From JAFAXD01 sp963816775 (GTDB lineage Bacteria; Pseudomonadota; Alphaproteobacteria; Rhizobiales; Xanthobacteraceae): a DNA stretch of 64,000 nt. The first letter of the stretch is position 1; each line of letters starts with the position of its first letter. The stretch spans positions 82,063 to 146,062 of the forward strand of contig CAWFLX010000065.1 of NCBI GenBank assembly GCA_963816775.1, given 5' to 3'. The notes beneath the pieces are model-generated. The model did not search any database, had not been told where the DNA came from, and saw only the letters and a list, made by a program, of their open reading frames with translations. Made by a program: the position numbers and the translations under genes. Shown here piece by piece: positions 8,901 to 16,659 of the stretch.

Positions 8901-9762
8901 CGAGCGCGAGCGCATGCCCGACCGCCGCAAGGGCTATACCCAGAAGGCGGTGGTCGGCGGCCACAAGGTCTATCTGCGCACCGGCGAATACGACGACGGA
9001 CGCATTGGCGAGATCTTCATCGACATGCACAAGGAGGGCGCGGCGCTGCGCTCCTTGCTCAACAACTTCGCGATCGCGGTCTCGCTTGGTTTGCAATATG
9101 GCGTGCCGCTCGAGGAGTACGTCGACGCGTTCACGTTCACGCGCTTCGAGCCGTCCGGCCCGGTGCAGGGCAACGACTCGATCAAGTACGCGACCTCGAT
9201 CCTCGACTACGTGTTCCGCGAGCTGGCGGTGAGCTATCTCACCCGCTTCGACCTCGCGCACGTCGATCCGACCGAGACCAATTTCGATGCGCTCGGCAAG
9301 GGCGTGGAGGAAGGCCGCTCGTCGCCGAACTACGTGTCGAAGGGCCTGACGCGCTCGCGCACCGACAAGCTCGTGGTGATGCAGGGGGGCGCCGACCGCG
9401 CCACCGATAGAGCCGCCCCACCCTCCCCTGGATCGGCCACCAGCGCGGAAAGCCTGGGCCGGGGTGGGGCGACCAATATCACGGCGTTCGGCGGCAACCA
9501 GCCGCGCGCCGAGAGTTCCGGCGCCGCGACCGCGCTCAAGTCCGAGCCGGAGGCGAAGCTCTCGCCGGCGCAGGCGCTCGAGGCGCTCACCTGGACCGAC
9601 GCACGCTCGCACGCCAAGGCGGCGGCGGCCGAGAAACGCGCCGAAGCGCGCGCCAAGGGCTACGAGGGCGAGGCGTGCGGGGAGTGCGGGAATTTCACCC
9701 TGGTGCGGAATGGCACGTGTCTGAAGTGCGACACGTGCGGAAGCACGACGGGGTGTAGTTGA
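5998..9762 (+). CDS. nrdJ: Vitamin B12-dependent ribonucleoside-diphosphate reductase (class II)
   Basis: This 1254-residue cytoplasmic enzyme makes deoxyribonucleotides with adenosylcobalamin as radical source, so it works with or without oxygen. Recognisable segments are NSPQWFNTG, GSGTGTNFSRLR, SNPCSEYMF followed by ACNLASLNLL (catalytic barrel), and VVAPTGTIGLVMDCDTTGIEP. The Cys-rich C-terminal tail has CGECGNF and CDTCGSTTGC. I chose the ATG at 5998, preceded by GAAGGGG; a GTG at 5968 is also in frame. About 30 residues near 1130-1160 are Pro/Gly-rich and encoded by an inverted repeat that looks inserted. A terminator follows. Confidence 0.97.
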   Translation: MRIERRFTKTDQSPYAGIEFRLATSEIRNPDGSVVFRADDVEVPAHWSQVASDVLAQKYFRKAGVPARLKKVEEETVPSWLWRSVPDEAALKELPEKERTIGERGAQQVFDRLAGTWTYWGWKGGYFDSEEDARAFFDEHRYMLAMQMCAPNSPQWFNTGLFWAYGIDGPSQGHYYVDFATGKLTKSKSAYEHPQPHACFIQSINDDLVGDGGIMDLWVREARLFKYGSGTGTNFSRLRGENERLSGGGKSSGLMSFLKIGDRAAGAIKSGGTTRRAAKMVIVDADHPDIEQYIDWKVKEEQKVAALVTGSKINQKHLRAVLKACVNCEGSGDDCFTPDKNPALRREIKLARKAYVPDAYIKRVIQFARQGYKDIEFPIYDTDWDSEAYLTVSGQNSNNTVRVTDEFLKAVEADADWDLTWRTNGKVAKTVKARALWDQIATAAWASADPGLQFHTTVNDWHTCPASGPIRASNPCSEYMFLDDTACNLASLNLLAFHEKNSRKFDIEAYEHAVRLWTIVLEISVMMAQFPSKEIAQLSFEYRTLGLGYANVGGLLMSSGIAYDSEAGRAICAALTAIMTGVAYATSAEMAAILGAFPGYKKNREAMLRVMRNHRRAAYGERSGYEKIAMPPVPLQHAACPDQDLIAHAKRAWDLALKLGEEHGYRNAQASVVAPTGTIGLVMDCDTTGIEPDFALVKFKKLAGGGYFKIINQAVPEALRVLGYSEAQIAEIDVYAVGHGTLSNAPAINHTTLKVKGFTDEAIAKVEKALPTAFDIKFAFNKWTLGEDFCREVLGIDADELAKPGFDMLAHLGFSRREIEAANVHVCGAMTVEGAPHLKAEHYPVFDCANPCGRNGKRYLSVESHIRMLAAAQPFISGAISKTINMPNDAAIEDCKAAYLLSWKLALKANALYRDGSKLSQPLQSQLIADEDEEDDVESFLEKPMAARATALSERVVEKIVERITILRERERMPDRRKGYTQKAVVGGHKVYLRTGEYDDGRIGEIFIDMHKEGAALRSLLNNFAIAVSLGLQYGVPLEEYVDAFTFTRFEPSGPVQGNDSIKYATSILDYVFRELAVSYLTRFDLAHVDPTETNFDALGKGVEEGRSSPNYVSKGLTRSRTDKLVVMQGGADRATDRAAPPSPGSATSAESLGRGGATNITAFGGNQPRAESSGAATALKSEPEAKLSPAQALEALTWTDARSHAKAAAAEKRAEARAKGYEGEACGECGNFTLVRNGTCLKCDTCGSTTGCS
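9412..9473. repeat. Inverted repeat inside nrdJ
   Basis: GCCGCCCCACCC (9412-9423) and its near complement GGGTGGGGCGAC (9462-9473) flank about 38 bases within the nrdJ reading frame. The segment encodes a Pro/Ser/Gly-rich stretch in the linker before the Zn-ribbon tail and keeps the frame. It looks like a small palindromic element that entered a tolerant linker. Confidence 0.55.
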
Positions 9763-9786
9763 GATCCCAAGCAAACTCTCTTATTC

Positions 9787-9813
9787 GGGGCGGTCGTGGG
9801 CCGCCCCTTTTTT
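9787..9813 (+). terminator. Rho-independent terminator of nrdJ
   Basis: A GGGGCGG/CCGCCCC stem with a 7-base loop is followed by six T residues, 24 bases after the nrdJ stop. Confidence 0.9.
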
Positions 9814-9933
9814 GGTCACCTAGTACAATTGGCGCCACCTGAATCACTTAAAATAGAAACGGAAAGTACGTTCTAAGAATCTCCATGAAGCTAATTTGCT
9901 TCGTCGCTTTCAGTTGGCCGGTTCACCGCAAAC

Positions 9934-10167
9934 TTATATTCGCAGGCGCCTGAGCGGGTGGTCGGGCATGGGCGTGAGCCAGATGTCGACGTCGAGACCA
10001 AGCTGATGGCTGGTATGTCCTGCCAGCAGCGGGCCGCCGCGCGGCTGGGACATGTCGCCGATAAGGAGTCCGCGCCAGCCGTTTCGCGCCGCCTTCTCGG
10101 ACAGCTGTTCGATGAATTGGATCAGCTCCGGGTGGCCCCAGTTGCGGTTGCGCGAGAGCGGCGTCAA
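9934..10167 (-). pseudogene. Penicillin-insensitive murein endopeptidase (MepA) remnant
   Basis: The translation contains SRNRNWGHPELIQFIEQL, LLIGDMSQPRGGPLLAGH and LGLDVDIWLTPMPDHP, which is the metal-binding core of the LAS metallopeptidase MepA (the H and D of SHQLGLDVDIW). Only about 77 residues remain. The signal peptide, the N-terminal part and the C-terminal half of the roughly 280-residue family are missing. No good start exists (a TTG at best). I read it as a gene fragment. Confidence 0.75.
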
Positions 10168-10329
10168 CTTCCACGGTCGCCGCCAAGCTAATTGCCTACA
10201 TCAAGTCGTAGCCGGCGGGTTGCGGCGTCTGGCCCGCGGGCCTGGACACGCGCCGCTGCGTCGCCCCAGCGGCGCCGGTGTGCTAGCCTTCATCGGCGCG
10301 CAACCGCCACGCTCACCAGGGAGACCTTT

Positions 10330-10635
10330 TTGAAAAAGCTCAGCCTCATCGGGATTGCCATTGCAGCCGCGTTGCTGACGGCGGCGCCTGTCTCAATTCA
10401 GTCGTCGTCCGGGAGCGTGGTGCGGTTAGCCCTCAGCCAAGCCGAGGCCCAAACCGTCGTTTATCGGCGGGCTCGCCGCCCCCGCATCTATCTGGCGCCC
10501 ACCTACTACGGCGCTGGCTACTACGACTACGGCCGCGGCTATGCCAATCCCTACCCCTTGTTCTCCTCCTGGAGCTATGGGCTCTACCCGACCGCCTACG
10601 GCACTGCGTATCGCGTCATGCCCTGGTGGTGGTGA
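10330..10635 (+). CDS. Small secreted Tyr-rich protein
   Basis: The 101-residue protein starts at TTG with AGGGAGA upstream. A Lys-Lys n-region and a hydrophobic core (GIAIAAALLTAAPV) form a signal peptide, probably cut near SQAEA-QT. The mature part is rich in Tyr and Gly (APTYYGAGYYDYGRGY) and ends in WWW. Such proteins are common in Rhizobiales and uncharacterised. It resembles in style the protein at 57583. An upstream ATG at 10192 would give a basic, unlikely leader. Confidence 0.6.
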   Translation: MKKLSLIGIAIAAALLTAAPVSIQSSSGSVVRLALSQAEAQTVVYRRARRPRIYLAPTYYGAGYYDYGRGYANPYPLFSSWSYGLYPTAYGTAYRVMPWWW

Positions 10636-10696
10636 GCCGCTTCGCCTGCAGCGCCCTTTTGGTCACGGCGCCGCGGGCGCTGCGCCGGTGATCGCT

Positions 10697-10978
10697 TCAC
10701 CCGGCCTTTTCAGTCGTCGGATCAATCATCTTGCGCACCTCGGTCACCTTGGTGGCGGGAAATCCGCTCATCTCGGCGTGCTTTTTGATGATCGCTTCGT
10801 CCTTGGCGAGATAGACGCAAAAGGTCTTGTTCTCGGCCACGTAGCTCTCCACCCATTGAATGTCCGAGCCAAGCTGCCTGAGCACGGTATTCGACTTTGC
10901 TGCCGCGTCGCGGAGCTGGTCGCGTTCGAGCGTGCCGACCTGGGGAATGTCTCTTTCGATGATGAACTTTCGCAACAT
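10697..10978 (-). CDS. DUF4242 domain protein (small nickel-binding-like family)
   Basis: The protein has 93 residues. It starts MLRKFIIERDIPQVG and contains WVESYVAENKTFCVYLAKDE, the pattern of the DUF4242/SCO4226 family of small ferredoxin-like-fold proteins, some of which bind nickel. The metal role here is inferred only from the family. AGGGGTATCGGTC precedes the ATG. It stands alone and is convergent with the gene at 10330. Confidence 0.75.
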   Translation of the reverse strand: MLRKFIIERDIPQVGTLERDQLRDAAAKSNTVLRQLGSDIQWVESYVAENKTFCVYLAKDEAIIKKHAEMSGFPATKVTEVRKMIDPTTEKAG

Positions 10979-11076
10979 GACCGATACCCCTGCGTTTTGA
11001 GACTTTCAGTTGCGGAGACTAATTGCAGACGAACTCGATTGGATCAATCCGCTGTGCACGCCATCCCGATAAATCC

Positions 11077-11515
11077 TCACTGGACCACCCCGCGCTCCAG
11101 CAATCCCTTGATCAGAAACATCTCGGCCTCATGGACGGTCGATAGCTGAACCCACTCGGCGTCGGACTGGGTCGCGAGCCGCCAGGTCAGCAGTGTGACC
11201 ACGCAGGTGTCAGCGCTCATCTTCAGCGTGGGGCCGGGGATGACGCGCGACATGTGCCGGAACCCCATCGCCTCCCGGCTCGGCGCCGACCTCGTAATCG
11301 ACGAGGAGCCGCTCGCGATCCGCGTTCAGCCGCACATAAAGCCCTTTGCCGGTGAAAACCGACTGGCCATGGAAAATACCGGGCTCAACTTCCCGCCGGT
11401 TCATGCTGCCCAAGGCCCATTGGCCCTGCTTGAGGCCATTGGACATGATCTCGAAGGCAGCCTCGGCCGCGCAGCCGATCGAAATGCTGCTCGAGTGACA
11501 ATGCGGATCCTGCAT
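11077..11515 (-). pseudogene. SRPBCC/polyketide-cyclase-like protein, frameshifted
   Basis: Two overlapping frames together make one protein of about 146 residues. The first, from the ATG at 11515, reads HCHSSSISIGCAAEAAFEIM and on to VDYEVGAEPG. The second continues AMGFRHMSRVIPGP and on to the C-terminus HEAEMFLIKGLLERG. The break lies near 11265-11285. The pattern fits a START-like SRPBCC domain. It is either a real pseudogene or an assembly indel. Confidence 0.6.
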
Positions 11516-11624
11516 GAAAACCGCGCCCTTTCACGGATCTGATGATGCGCCTCCCCCAACCGGATGAGGTGGGCGACAATCAACTAGCGTATAGAGGTAT
11601 CCTCGCATCGATTGGAGATTGATC

Positions 11625-12266
11625 ATGCTTGCGCTCTCCCGACGCATGGCCGCCATACTCGCGTTGGCGAGCGGCGCATTGGCGCTGATCTCGTTGGCGG
11701 CTCCGGTCCCGGCGGCTGCGGACGACAAGGACCTTGCAAACGCGCTGCGGGCCGGCGGGTTGATCATCGTCCTCCGGCACGGCGCCACGTTCCCAGACCA
11801 GGCCGACACCGACCCCTACCACCCCGACAACATCGCCGCACAGCGCAACCTCAACGACAAGGGCAAGGCGCTGGCCAAGAGCTTCGGCGACTCCCTGCGA
11901 GCGATCGGTGTTCCGGTCGGCAAGGTCTATACCAGCCAGTTCAATCGCGCCTACGAGACCGCGGTGCTCGCGGGCTTTCCCGATATCGAGAAGACCGCGG
12001 ATCTCACCGAAGGCGGACTTGTCGTGTCGCCGAACGAGAACAACCGGCGCGCCGAGGCGTTTCGCAAGCTGCTCGGCGCGGCGCCAAAGGCCGGTACCGA
12101 CACGGTCATCGTCACGCACAAGCCCAACATCGTCGACGCGCTCGGGAAGGACTGGTTCGACGTGAAGGAAGGCGAAGCCTCGATCTTCCGTCCCGAGAAC
12201 GGCAGCTACCGTCTGATCGCGCGCGTGCAGATGGATGAATGGCCTCGCCTCGCGGCGGCGAAGTAA
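11625..12266 (+). CDS. Histidine phosphatase family protein, exported
   Basis: The 213-residue protein has a signal peptide (about 1-33, cut after VPAAA) and a phosphoglycerate-mutase-like domain. The catalytic RHG is in IIVLRHGATF, SQFNRAYET supplies the second-half arginine, and VIVTHKPNI is the second catalytic His. It probably removes phosphate from a periplasmic substrate that is unknown. I took the ATG at 11625, where GGAG is 8 bases upstream. A TTG two codons earlier is too close to that site. Confidence 0.85.
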   Translation: MLALSRRMAAILALASGALALISLAAPVPAAADDKDLANALRAGGLIIVLRHGATFPDQADTDPYHPDNIAAQRNLNDKGKALAKSFGDSLRAIGVPVGKVYTSQFNRAYETAVLAGFPDIEKTADLTEGGLVVSPNENNRRAEAFRKLLGAAPKAGTDTVIVTHKPNIVDALGKDWFDVKEGEASIFRPENGSYRLIARVQMDEWPRLAAAK

Positions 12267-12303
12267 GCCAGCCGTCGCGCGGCGCCGCTGCGCCGGGCCC
12301 GAC

Positions 12304-12813
12304 CTAAGGCTGCAGCGGATCGGGGCCAAAGCGGTTCGGCCCGCGGGTGCCGTGTAGAAAACCGAGCACCACGATGCCCCAGAGCATCAACAGCAGCCCG
12401 ATCAGCGACAGGATGAGTGTCAGGGTATCGTTTCCCTGCTTGTCCACGGTGTTTGCTGCGCCGCCGACGATCCACGGCAAGATGTAGAACACGACGATCC
12501 ACCACCCGCTCTTGTCGCGATCGTGCAGCCGCTTGACCCCGATCGCGAACCAGGAAACCCAGATCGCGATGGCGACGACCAACAGGACGATGAAGGCCAC
12601 CGCGTAGTCCAGGATCATCCGAACAAGCTTGTCCGGCTGATCGAGGCCCGGCAGCGAACCGTCGGTCACATTCACGCCGAGAATGAACAAGGCCACCAGG
12701 AACGCCACCACCCAGGCGAGGATCGAAAACACGATCAACAGGATCGACAGCAGCCAAAATCTCCCCCGATTGATGCGCCCGCTAAATCCGAAATATTGAT
12801 GAAGTATGCTCAT
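12304..12813 (-). CDS. DUF805 domain-containing inner membrane protein
   Basis: The 169-residue protein starts MSILHQYFGFSGRINRGRFW, the typical N-terminus of DUF805 proteins. It has four predicted hydrophobic segments and the conserved KRLHDRDKSGWW loop. The C-terminus contains GPNRFGPDPLQ, also typical. The function of DUF805 is unknown. I chose the ATG at 12813, because the longer frame runs into the dispersed repeat upstream. Confidence 0.9.
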   Translation of the reverse strand: MSILHQYFGFSGRINRGRFWLLSILLIVFSILAWVVAFLVALFILGVNVTDGSLPGLDQPDKLVRMILDYAVAFIVLLVVAIAIWVSWFAIGVKRLHDRDKSGWWIVVFYILPWIVGGAANTVDKQGNDTLTLILSLIGLLLMLWGIVVLGFLHGTRGPNRFGPDPLQP

Positions 12814-12885
12814 TGTCCGAATACCTCCCGCGCCAGACACCACACTAGAGCAGGCTCCTTTTGAATGGAAATGCATCATTGGGCG

Positions 12886-13016
12886 CGTCATGCGCGGGCT
12901 TGTCCCGCGCATCCACGCGAATGCATCAGCACATCCCCAAAGAAGAACGTGGATGGCCGGGACGGGGCACCCCCGCGCGCTTGCGCGCGGGGACCCCGAC
13001 AAGCCCGGCCATGACG
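12886..13016. repeat. Dispersed GGGCTTGTCCCG-type inverted repeat, copy 1
   Basis: It begins CGTCATGCGCGGGCTTGTCC and ends AAGCCCGGCCATGACG, with a second internal GC-rich hairpin (GCGCGCTTGCGCGC). This is the first of four copies in the window (others at 14159, 16534, 20089). It is a common intergenic element of Bradyrhizobium-like genomes. Confidence 0.85.
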
Positions 13017-13066
13017 AACCTCAGAGACTTTGCTCTAATATGCGTTGGAAAGCCGGGAACAATTCA

Positions 13067-13527
13067 ATGCGCCTTCGTACAGTCACCGCCGCGCTTGCGT
13101 TTGTCACGTCTGCTTGTCGGCGCGCTGTCCGCACAGCCGGCCGCCGCCGCTTCCTATTGTCCGAACCCCGCCCACGCCAAGCCAGCGAAGGTCCCGCCGG
13201 ATCTGGTCGCGCCCCTCGCCAAGGCGTTCGCGCTCGAGCCCGGCGCGCTCGGCGCGCGCGTTCGTGCGCTGCGTCGGGCCAAAGCTCATGGGCTGCATGG
13301 TCGGCGCCAACCTGGTCTGCGACAAAGCCGATCAGCGGCGCGCGCTGCCGGGAGCGACCGCCTGGTGCCGCGAGAACCCGGGCGCAACCGTCATCCCGAT
13401 GGCGGCGACCGGCCACGCCACGATCTACCAATGGTCCTGCAGCGGCCGCAACGCGGTGCCAGGCAAAGCCTTGGTGAGCATCGATCCGCAAGGATACATC
13501 GCCAACAATTGGAAGGACGTGCGCTGA
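13067..13527 (+). pseudogene. Conserved small secreted protein, two frameshifts
   Basis: Three successive frames give one plausible protein: MRLRTVTAALAFVT (from 13067), then LLVGALSAQPAAAASYCP to EPGALG, then AFVRCVGPKLMGCMVGANL to PQGYIANNWKDVR. The C-terminal part is a recognisable uncharacterised Rhizobiales secreted protein with conserved Cys and NWK near its end. The breaks lie near 13105-13115 and 13250-13260. One or both may be assembly errors. Confidence 0.6.
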
Positions 13528-13534
13528 CACGCGA

Positions 13535-14107
13535 TCAGCGTGGCGCCGAGCCGCGCCGCAGCAGCGCGACCCATTCGGCGAGCGCGGCCAGCAGGTCGCC
13601 GATCTGCTTTTCGATCGCAGGGTCGTTGATGGTTCCGTCGGCGGAGATCTTTTCCCAGGCGTTGAGCACGAACACCTCGGGCCGCGGCACCGGCAGCATG
13701 CTGAGGCATCCCAAGACCTGCCGCAGGTGATATTGCGCGCGCGCCGAGCCGAGCCGTCCGCCGGCGCCCATGATCGCCACCGGCTTGCCGTTGGTGATGG
13801 TCTGCTCCGGCGGCCGCGACAGCCAGTCGAACACGTTCTTCAACACGCCGGGAATCGAGAAGTTGTATTCCGGCGTCACGACCAGCAGCGCGTCGGCGCG
13901 CCTGAACTGCTCGCGAAACGCGACGACCGGCGGCGGGAAACCCCGATCCTCGACGTCGCCGTCGTACTGCGGAATGTCGCGGATGCTTGCGATCTCGATG
14001 GTCATGCCGGCGGGCGCGAGCTTGCAGGCCGCCCGCAACAGCGCGGAGTTGTAGGACTTCGCCCGCAGGCTGCCGGAAATCCCGAGCACATTGATGCTAT
14101 CGGCCAT
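13535..14107 (-). CDS. NADPH-dependent FMN reductase family protein
   Basis: The protein has about 190 residues with a flavodoxin-like fold. GISGSLRAKSYNSALLR forms the FMN phosphate loop, and TPEYNFSIPGVLKNVFDW and AGGRLGSARAQYHLRQVL are family signatures. It probably reduces FMN, quinones or azo compounds with NADPH. ATG at 14107 and GTG at 14116 are both possible starts; neither has a strong ribosome-binding site. Confidence 0.88.
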   Translation of the reverse strand: MADSINVLGISGSLRAKSYNSALLRAACKLAPAGMTIEIASIRDIPQYDGDVEDRGFPPPVVAFREQFRRADALLVVTPEYNFSIPGVLKNVFDWLSRPPEQTITNGKPVAIMGAGGRLGSARAQYHLRQVLGCLSMLPVPRPEVFVLNAWEKISADGTINDPAIEKQIGDLLAALAEWVALLRRGSAPR

Positions 14108-14158
14108 GAACTTCACTTAGAGCTCGATGACTTTGCTTGGAAGCGTGATCCCCTCTGT

Positions 14159-14279
14159 CGTCATGCCCGCGCTTGTCGCGGGCATCCACGTCTTTCGTCC
14201 GTGCAACAAATACGTGGATGGCCGGGACGGTGCACCACGCGCGCTTGCGCGCGGGGACCCGACAAGCCCGGCCATGACG
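14159..14279. repeat. Dispersed GGGCTTGTC-type inverted repeat, copy 2
   Basis: It runs from CGTCATGCCCGCGCTTGTCG to GACAAGCCCGGCCATGACG and shares the internal CGCGCTTGCGCGCGGGGACC with copy 1. It lies between the FMN reductase and DUF4286 genes. Confidence 0.85.
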
Positions 14280-14331
14280 CAGGAGAATGTGAAACGCGGA
14301 TCGAACGTCACATGCGGTCGGACGCGGCGCG

Positions 14332-14655
14332 TCACGGAATGGCGGCATCGATCGCGCCGAAAACCCGTTCCATGCGCAGGTGATGTTCGAACGGCTTGCG
14401 CTCCTGCGCGAACTTCGCCGGCGCCGGACCGTCGACATAGCGCTGCAACGCCGCCTGCGATTGAAGCCCGTAGATCATCATGTACGCGCTCCAGCCGTCA
14501 TCGGAAGCCTGTTCGAGCTTCACACGCCGCACGAACAGAAATCCCGGCTGCGCCACCACCTCGGCCATGTGGCCGCGGTCGAGCCAGTCCAGCACGGGCT
14601 TGAGACCGTCGGGGTGGACCCAGAATTTCACGATGTAGAAATAAGGCGCGTCCAT
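14332..14655 (-). CDS. DUF4286-like small protein
   Basis: The 107-residue protein begins MDAPYFYIVKFWVHPDGL and continues LDRGHMAEVVAQPGFLFVRR, which resembles DUF4286, a ferredoxin-like (dimeric alpha-beta barrel) family. It lies downstream of the alpha/beta hydrolase and overlaps its 3' end by about 28 bases, so the two are probably co-transcribed. An earlier ATG at 14673 is possible. Function unknown. Confidence 0.65.
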   Translation of the reverse strand: MDAPYFYIVKFWVHPDGLKPVLDWLDRGHMAEVVAQPGFLFVRRVKLEQASDDGWSAYMMIYGLQSQAALQRYVDGPAPAKFAQERKPFEHHLRMERVFGAIDAAIP

Positions 14656-15866
14656 GGGTCGAACGTCATCCACTTTTCGGGATCATGCGCTAGGTCGAGT
14701 AGCCCCTTGCGCTGGCTCCAGTCGGTGACGGTGGCAATGCATTGCGCCAATTGCTCGGGCTGGCCGAGATAGTAATGCGTCGCGCCTTCGATCTCGACGT
14801 ATTCCTTGTCCTTGGTGGCGAGCGCGGCGCGGATCGCGGGATTGTGGGTCGCGGGGACCGCGTCGTCGGCGCCGTTGACGATCTGGACGACCGGGCAGGA
14901 CGTAATGCGGGCGGCGTTGTCCCTGCCCTTGGCATTCGAATGATCGTAGGACCATTGCGAGAGCCACGACCGCAAGGTCGAGAACCGCGCGAGACCGGCG
15001 GGCGCGGAGTTTGCAACGCGCGGGTCGCCGAGGAAGCACCAGCCCGGCTTGCGGCCGTTGGGATCAATCGCCGGGTCGAGCCAGCGCACGTCGCAGTTGG
15101 TGCGATGAACCACGAAGCCGCGCTCCATCTCGCCGTCGTTGCGGCGCGCGAAGGCGTCAAGGAGCTCGCGCACCCGGGCCGTGATCTTGCGGTTGCGCGC
15201 AAGCTGGGCAGCGCGGAAGGTTCGGACAAATTCGGCCGAATACGGCGGTTTGTTGGGCGCGCCGGCCGCGTAGATGTCGAGCGCGAGATCGCGGGCGTCG
15301 GGATCGAGTTCGTCGCGCACCGACGGATCGAGCCATTCGGTCAGGGTCTCGGCGCGGCTGAGATGCGCGGCGATGAAGACGATGCCGTCCGCCGGCTGCA
15401 AGTCAGCTTGCGTCAGGTCGTAGGGATCGCCGGCCGGCGTCTGCTTGATGCTCGGGCGCTCGGCCTGCGCCTGGTAGAACAGCGACAGCGAGCCGCCGCC
15501 CGACCAGCCGACCAGAACCACCTTGCGATACCCGAGCACGTCGCGCGCGTGGCGAACATATTGCCCGAGGTCGTAGGCGACCTTCTCCATGATCAGCGCG
15601 CTGTCGTTCTTGGCGTAGCGACTGCCGGCGCACAGCACGTGCAGCCCGGCATCGGCCAGCGCCGCCGGCATCGGCAGCATGTTCAGGGTCGTCGCCGGAT
15701 GCATGAACAGGAATACGGTGTCCGAGGGCCGGCCACGCGGCAGCAGACGCTGGCCCTCGAGCACGGTCTGGCCCTGACTGCCGGCAAAACCGTAGGTCTC
15801 CACCATGCGGAGACGCTCGGCAAACGTAATGACGACCGGAACGCGATCCCACTCGGCCTTATTCAT
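14628..15866 (-). CDS. Alpha/beta hydrolase
   Basis: The 412-residue protein has the nucleophile elbow GWSGGGS in VVLVGWSGGGSLSLF. FMHPATTLNM is the likely oxyanion region, an acid is possible in VNGADDAVPA, and the His is in EGATHYYLGQ. It is longer than minimal hydrolases, with an insertion around 185-260. It is followed by DUF4286 and preceded (7 bases) by a VOC protein, and lies beside a branched-chain-type importer. This suggests hydrolysis of an imported ester or ring-cleavage product. The substrate is unknown. Confidence 0.82.
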   Translation of the reverse strand: MNKAEWDRVPVVITFAERLRMVETYGFAGSQGQTVLEGQRLLPRGRPSDTVFLFMHPATTLNMLPMPAALADAGLHVLCAGSRYAKNDSALIMEKVAYDLGQYVRHARDVLGYRKVVLVGWSGGGSLSLFYQAQAERPSIKQTPAGDPYDLTQADLQPADGIVFIAAHLSRAETLTEWLDPSVRDELDPDARDLALDIYAAGAPNKPPYSAEFVRTFRAAQLARNRKITARVRELLDAFARRNDGEMERGFVVHRTNCDVRWLDPAIDPNGRKPGWCFLGDPRVANSAPAGLARFSTLRSWLSQWSYDHSNAKGRDNAARITSCPVVQIVNGADDAVPATHNPAIRAALATKDKEYVEIEGATHYYLGQPEQLAQCIATVTDWSQRKGLLDLAHDPEKWMTFDPWTRLISTS

Positions 15867-15873
15867 CAGCCGG

Positions 15874-16416
15874 TCAGGCGTGGGCCTTGGCTGCCTCGCG
15901 CGTGCGCTGCGCTTTGTTCTCGTTCCACGCCTTCAGCGCGCCATGCGCGTCGCGCGCGTAGCCCTCGATCGCGTCATCGCCGACGACCTGCGTGGTGAAT
16001 TCGAGGCGCACGCCGTTGGGGTCGAAGAAATAGATCGAGTTGACGAATTCGTGGTCGGTGATCCCGAGCACCTCGATGCCGTGCGACTGCAGCCTGGTCT
16101 TCATCGCATTGAGCGCCTCCATCGACGGCACCTTGAACGCGATGTGATTGACCCATGCCGGCGTATTCGGAGACGGCTCGGCCGCGACATTGTCGCCGAG
16201 GTCGAAGAAGGCGATGCACGATCCGTCCGCGAGTTCGAAGAACACATGCGCGAACGGCGTGCTCTTGCCGGTGCTCACATGATCGGCGGTGACCACATGA
16301 ACGAGCGGCAGGCCGAGGATGTCTTCATAGAAGTGGCGGGTTTCCTCCGCATCGCGGCAGCGGTAGGCGGCGTGATGCAGGCCCAGAACGGGCGGCGTGG
16401 CGGTCTTGCTGGCCAT
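15874..16416 (-). CDS. VOC family (glyoxalase/extradiol dioxygenase-like) protein
   Basis: The protein has 180 residues with two vicinal-oxygen-chelate half-modules. LHHAAYRCRDAEETRHFYE supplies the first metal His, VNHIAFKVPSMEAL the second, and FFDPNGVRLEFT the Glu. A GGAGG site precedes the ATG. It has a close paralogue at 21513 on the other side of the ABC transporter operon. The pair suggests a lower pathway for an aromatic compound. The specific reaction is not evident. Confidence 0.85.
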   Translation of the reverse strand: MASKTATPPVLGLHHAAYRCRDAEETRHFYEDILGLPLVHVVTADHVSTGKSTPFAHVFFELADGSCIAFFDLGDNVAAEPSPNTPAWVNHIAFKVPSMEALNAMKTRLQSHGIEVLGITDHEFVNSIYFFDPNGVRLEFTTQVVGDDAIEGYARDAHGALKAWNENKAQRTREAAKAHA

Positions 16417-16533
16417 GTTTCCTCCTGAACGTTCGTTGCGACCATCTTAGTTTCATGCAGCGGCGACACAACACGGAAAAGCGCAGCCCAGCCGCGCAGC
16501 GTCCGATCCATGTCGAAGCACGACCCCGAAGGT

Positions 16534-16625
16534 CGTCATGGCCGGGCTTGTCCCGGCCATCCACGTCTTCGTTGCGTTGCAAGGCCGCAAAGACGTGGAT
16601 GCCCGCGACAAGCGCGGGCATGACG
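16534..16625. repeat. Dispersed GGGCTTGTC-type inverted repeat, copy 3
   Basis: The arms are CGTCATGGCCGGGCTTGTCC and its partner GACAAGCGCGGGCATGACG, with an inner ACGTCTTC / AGACGT pair. It sits between the VOC gene and livF. Confidence 0.85.
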
Positions 16626-16659
16626 GCGCGCCGGCAATTCGATCCGATCGAAATAGGCT

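Noticed and set aside
6034..9774. A 1246-codon open frame antisense to nrdJ
   Set aside because: It is a product of high GC and codon bias opposite a real gene. The translation is low in complexity and resembles no family, while the plus strand encodes a complete NrdJ.
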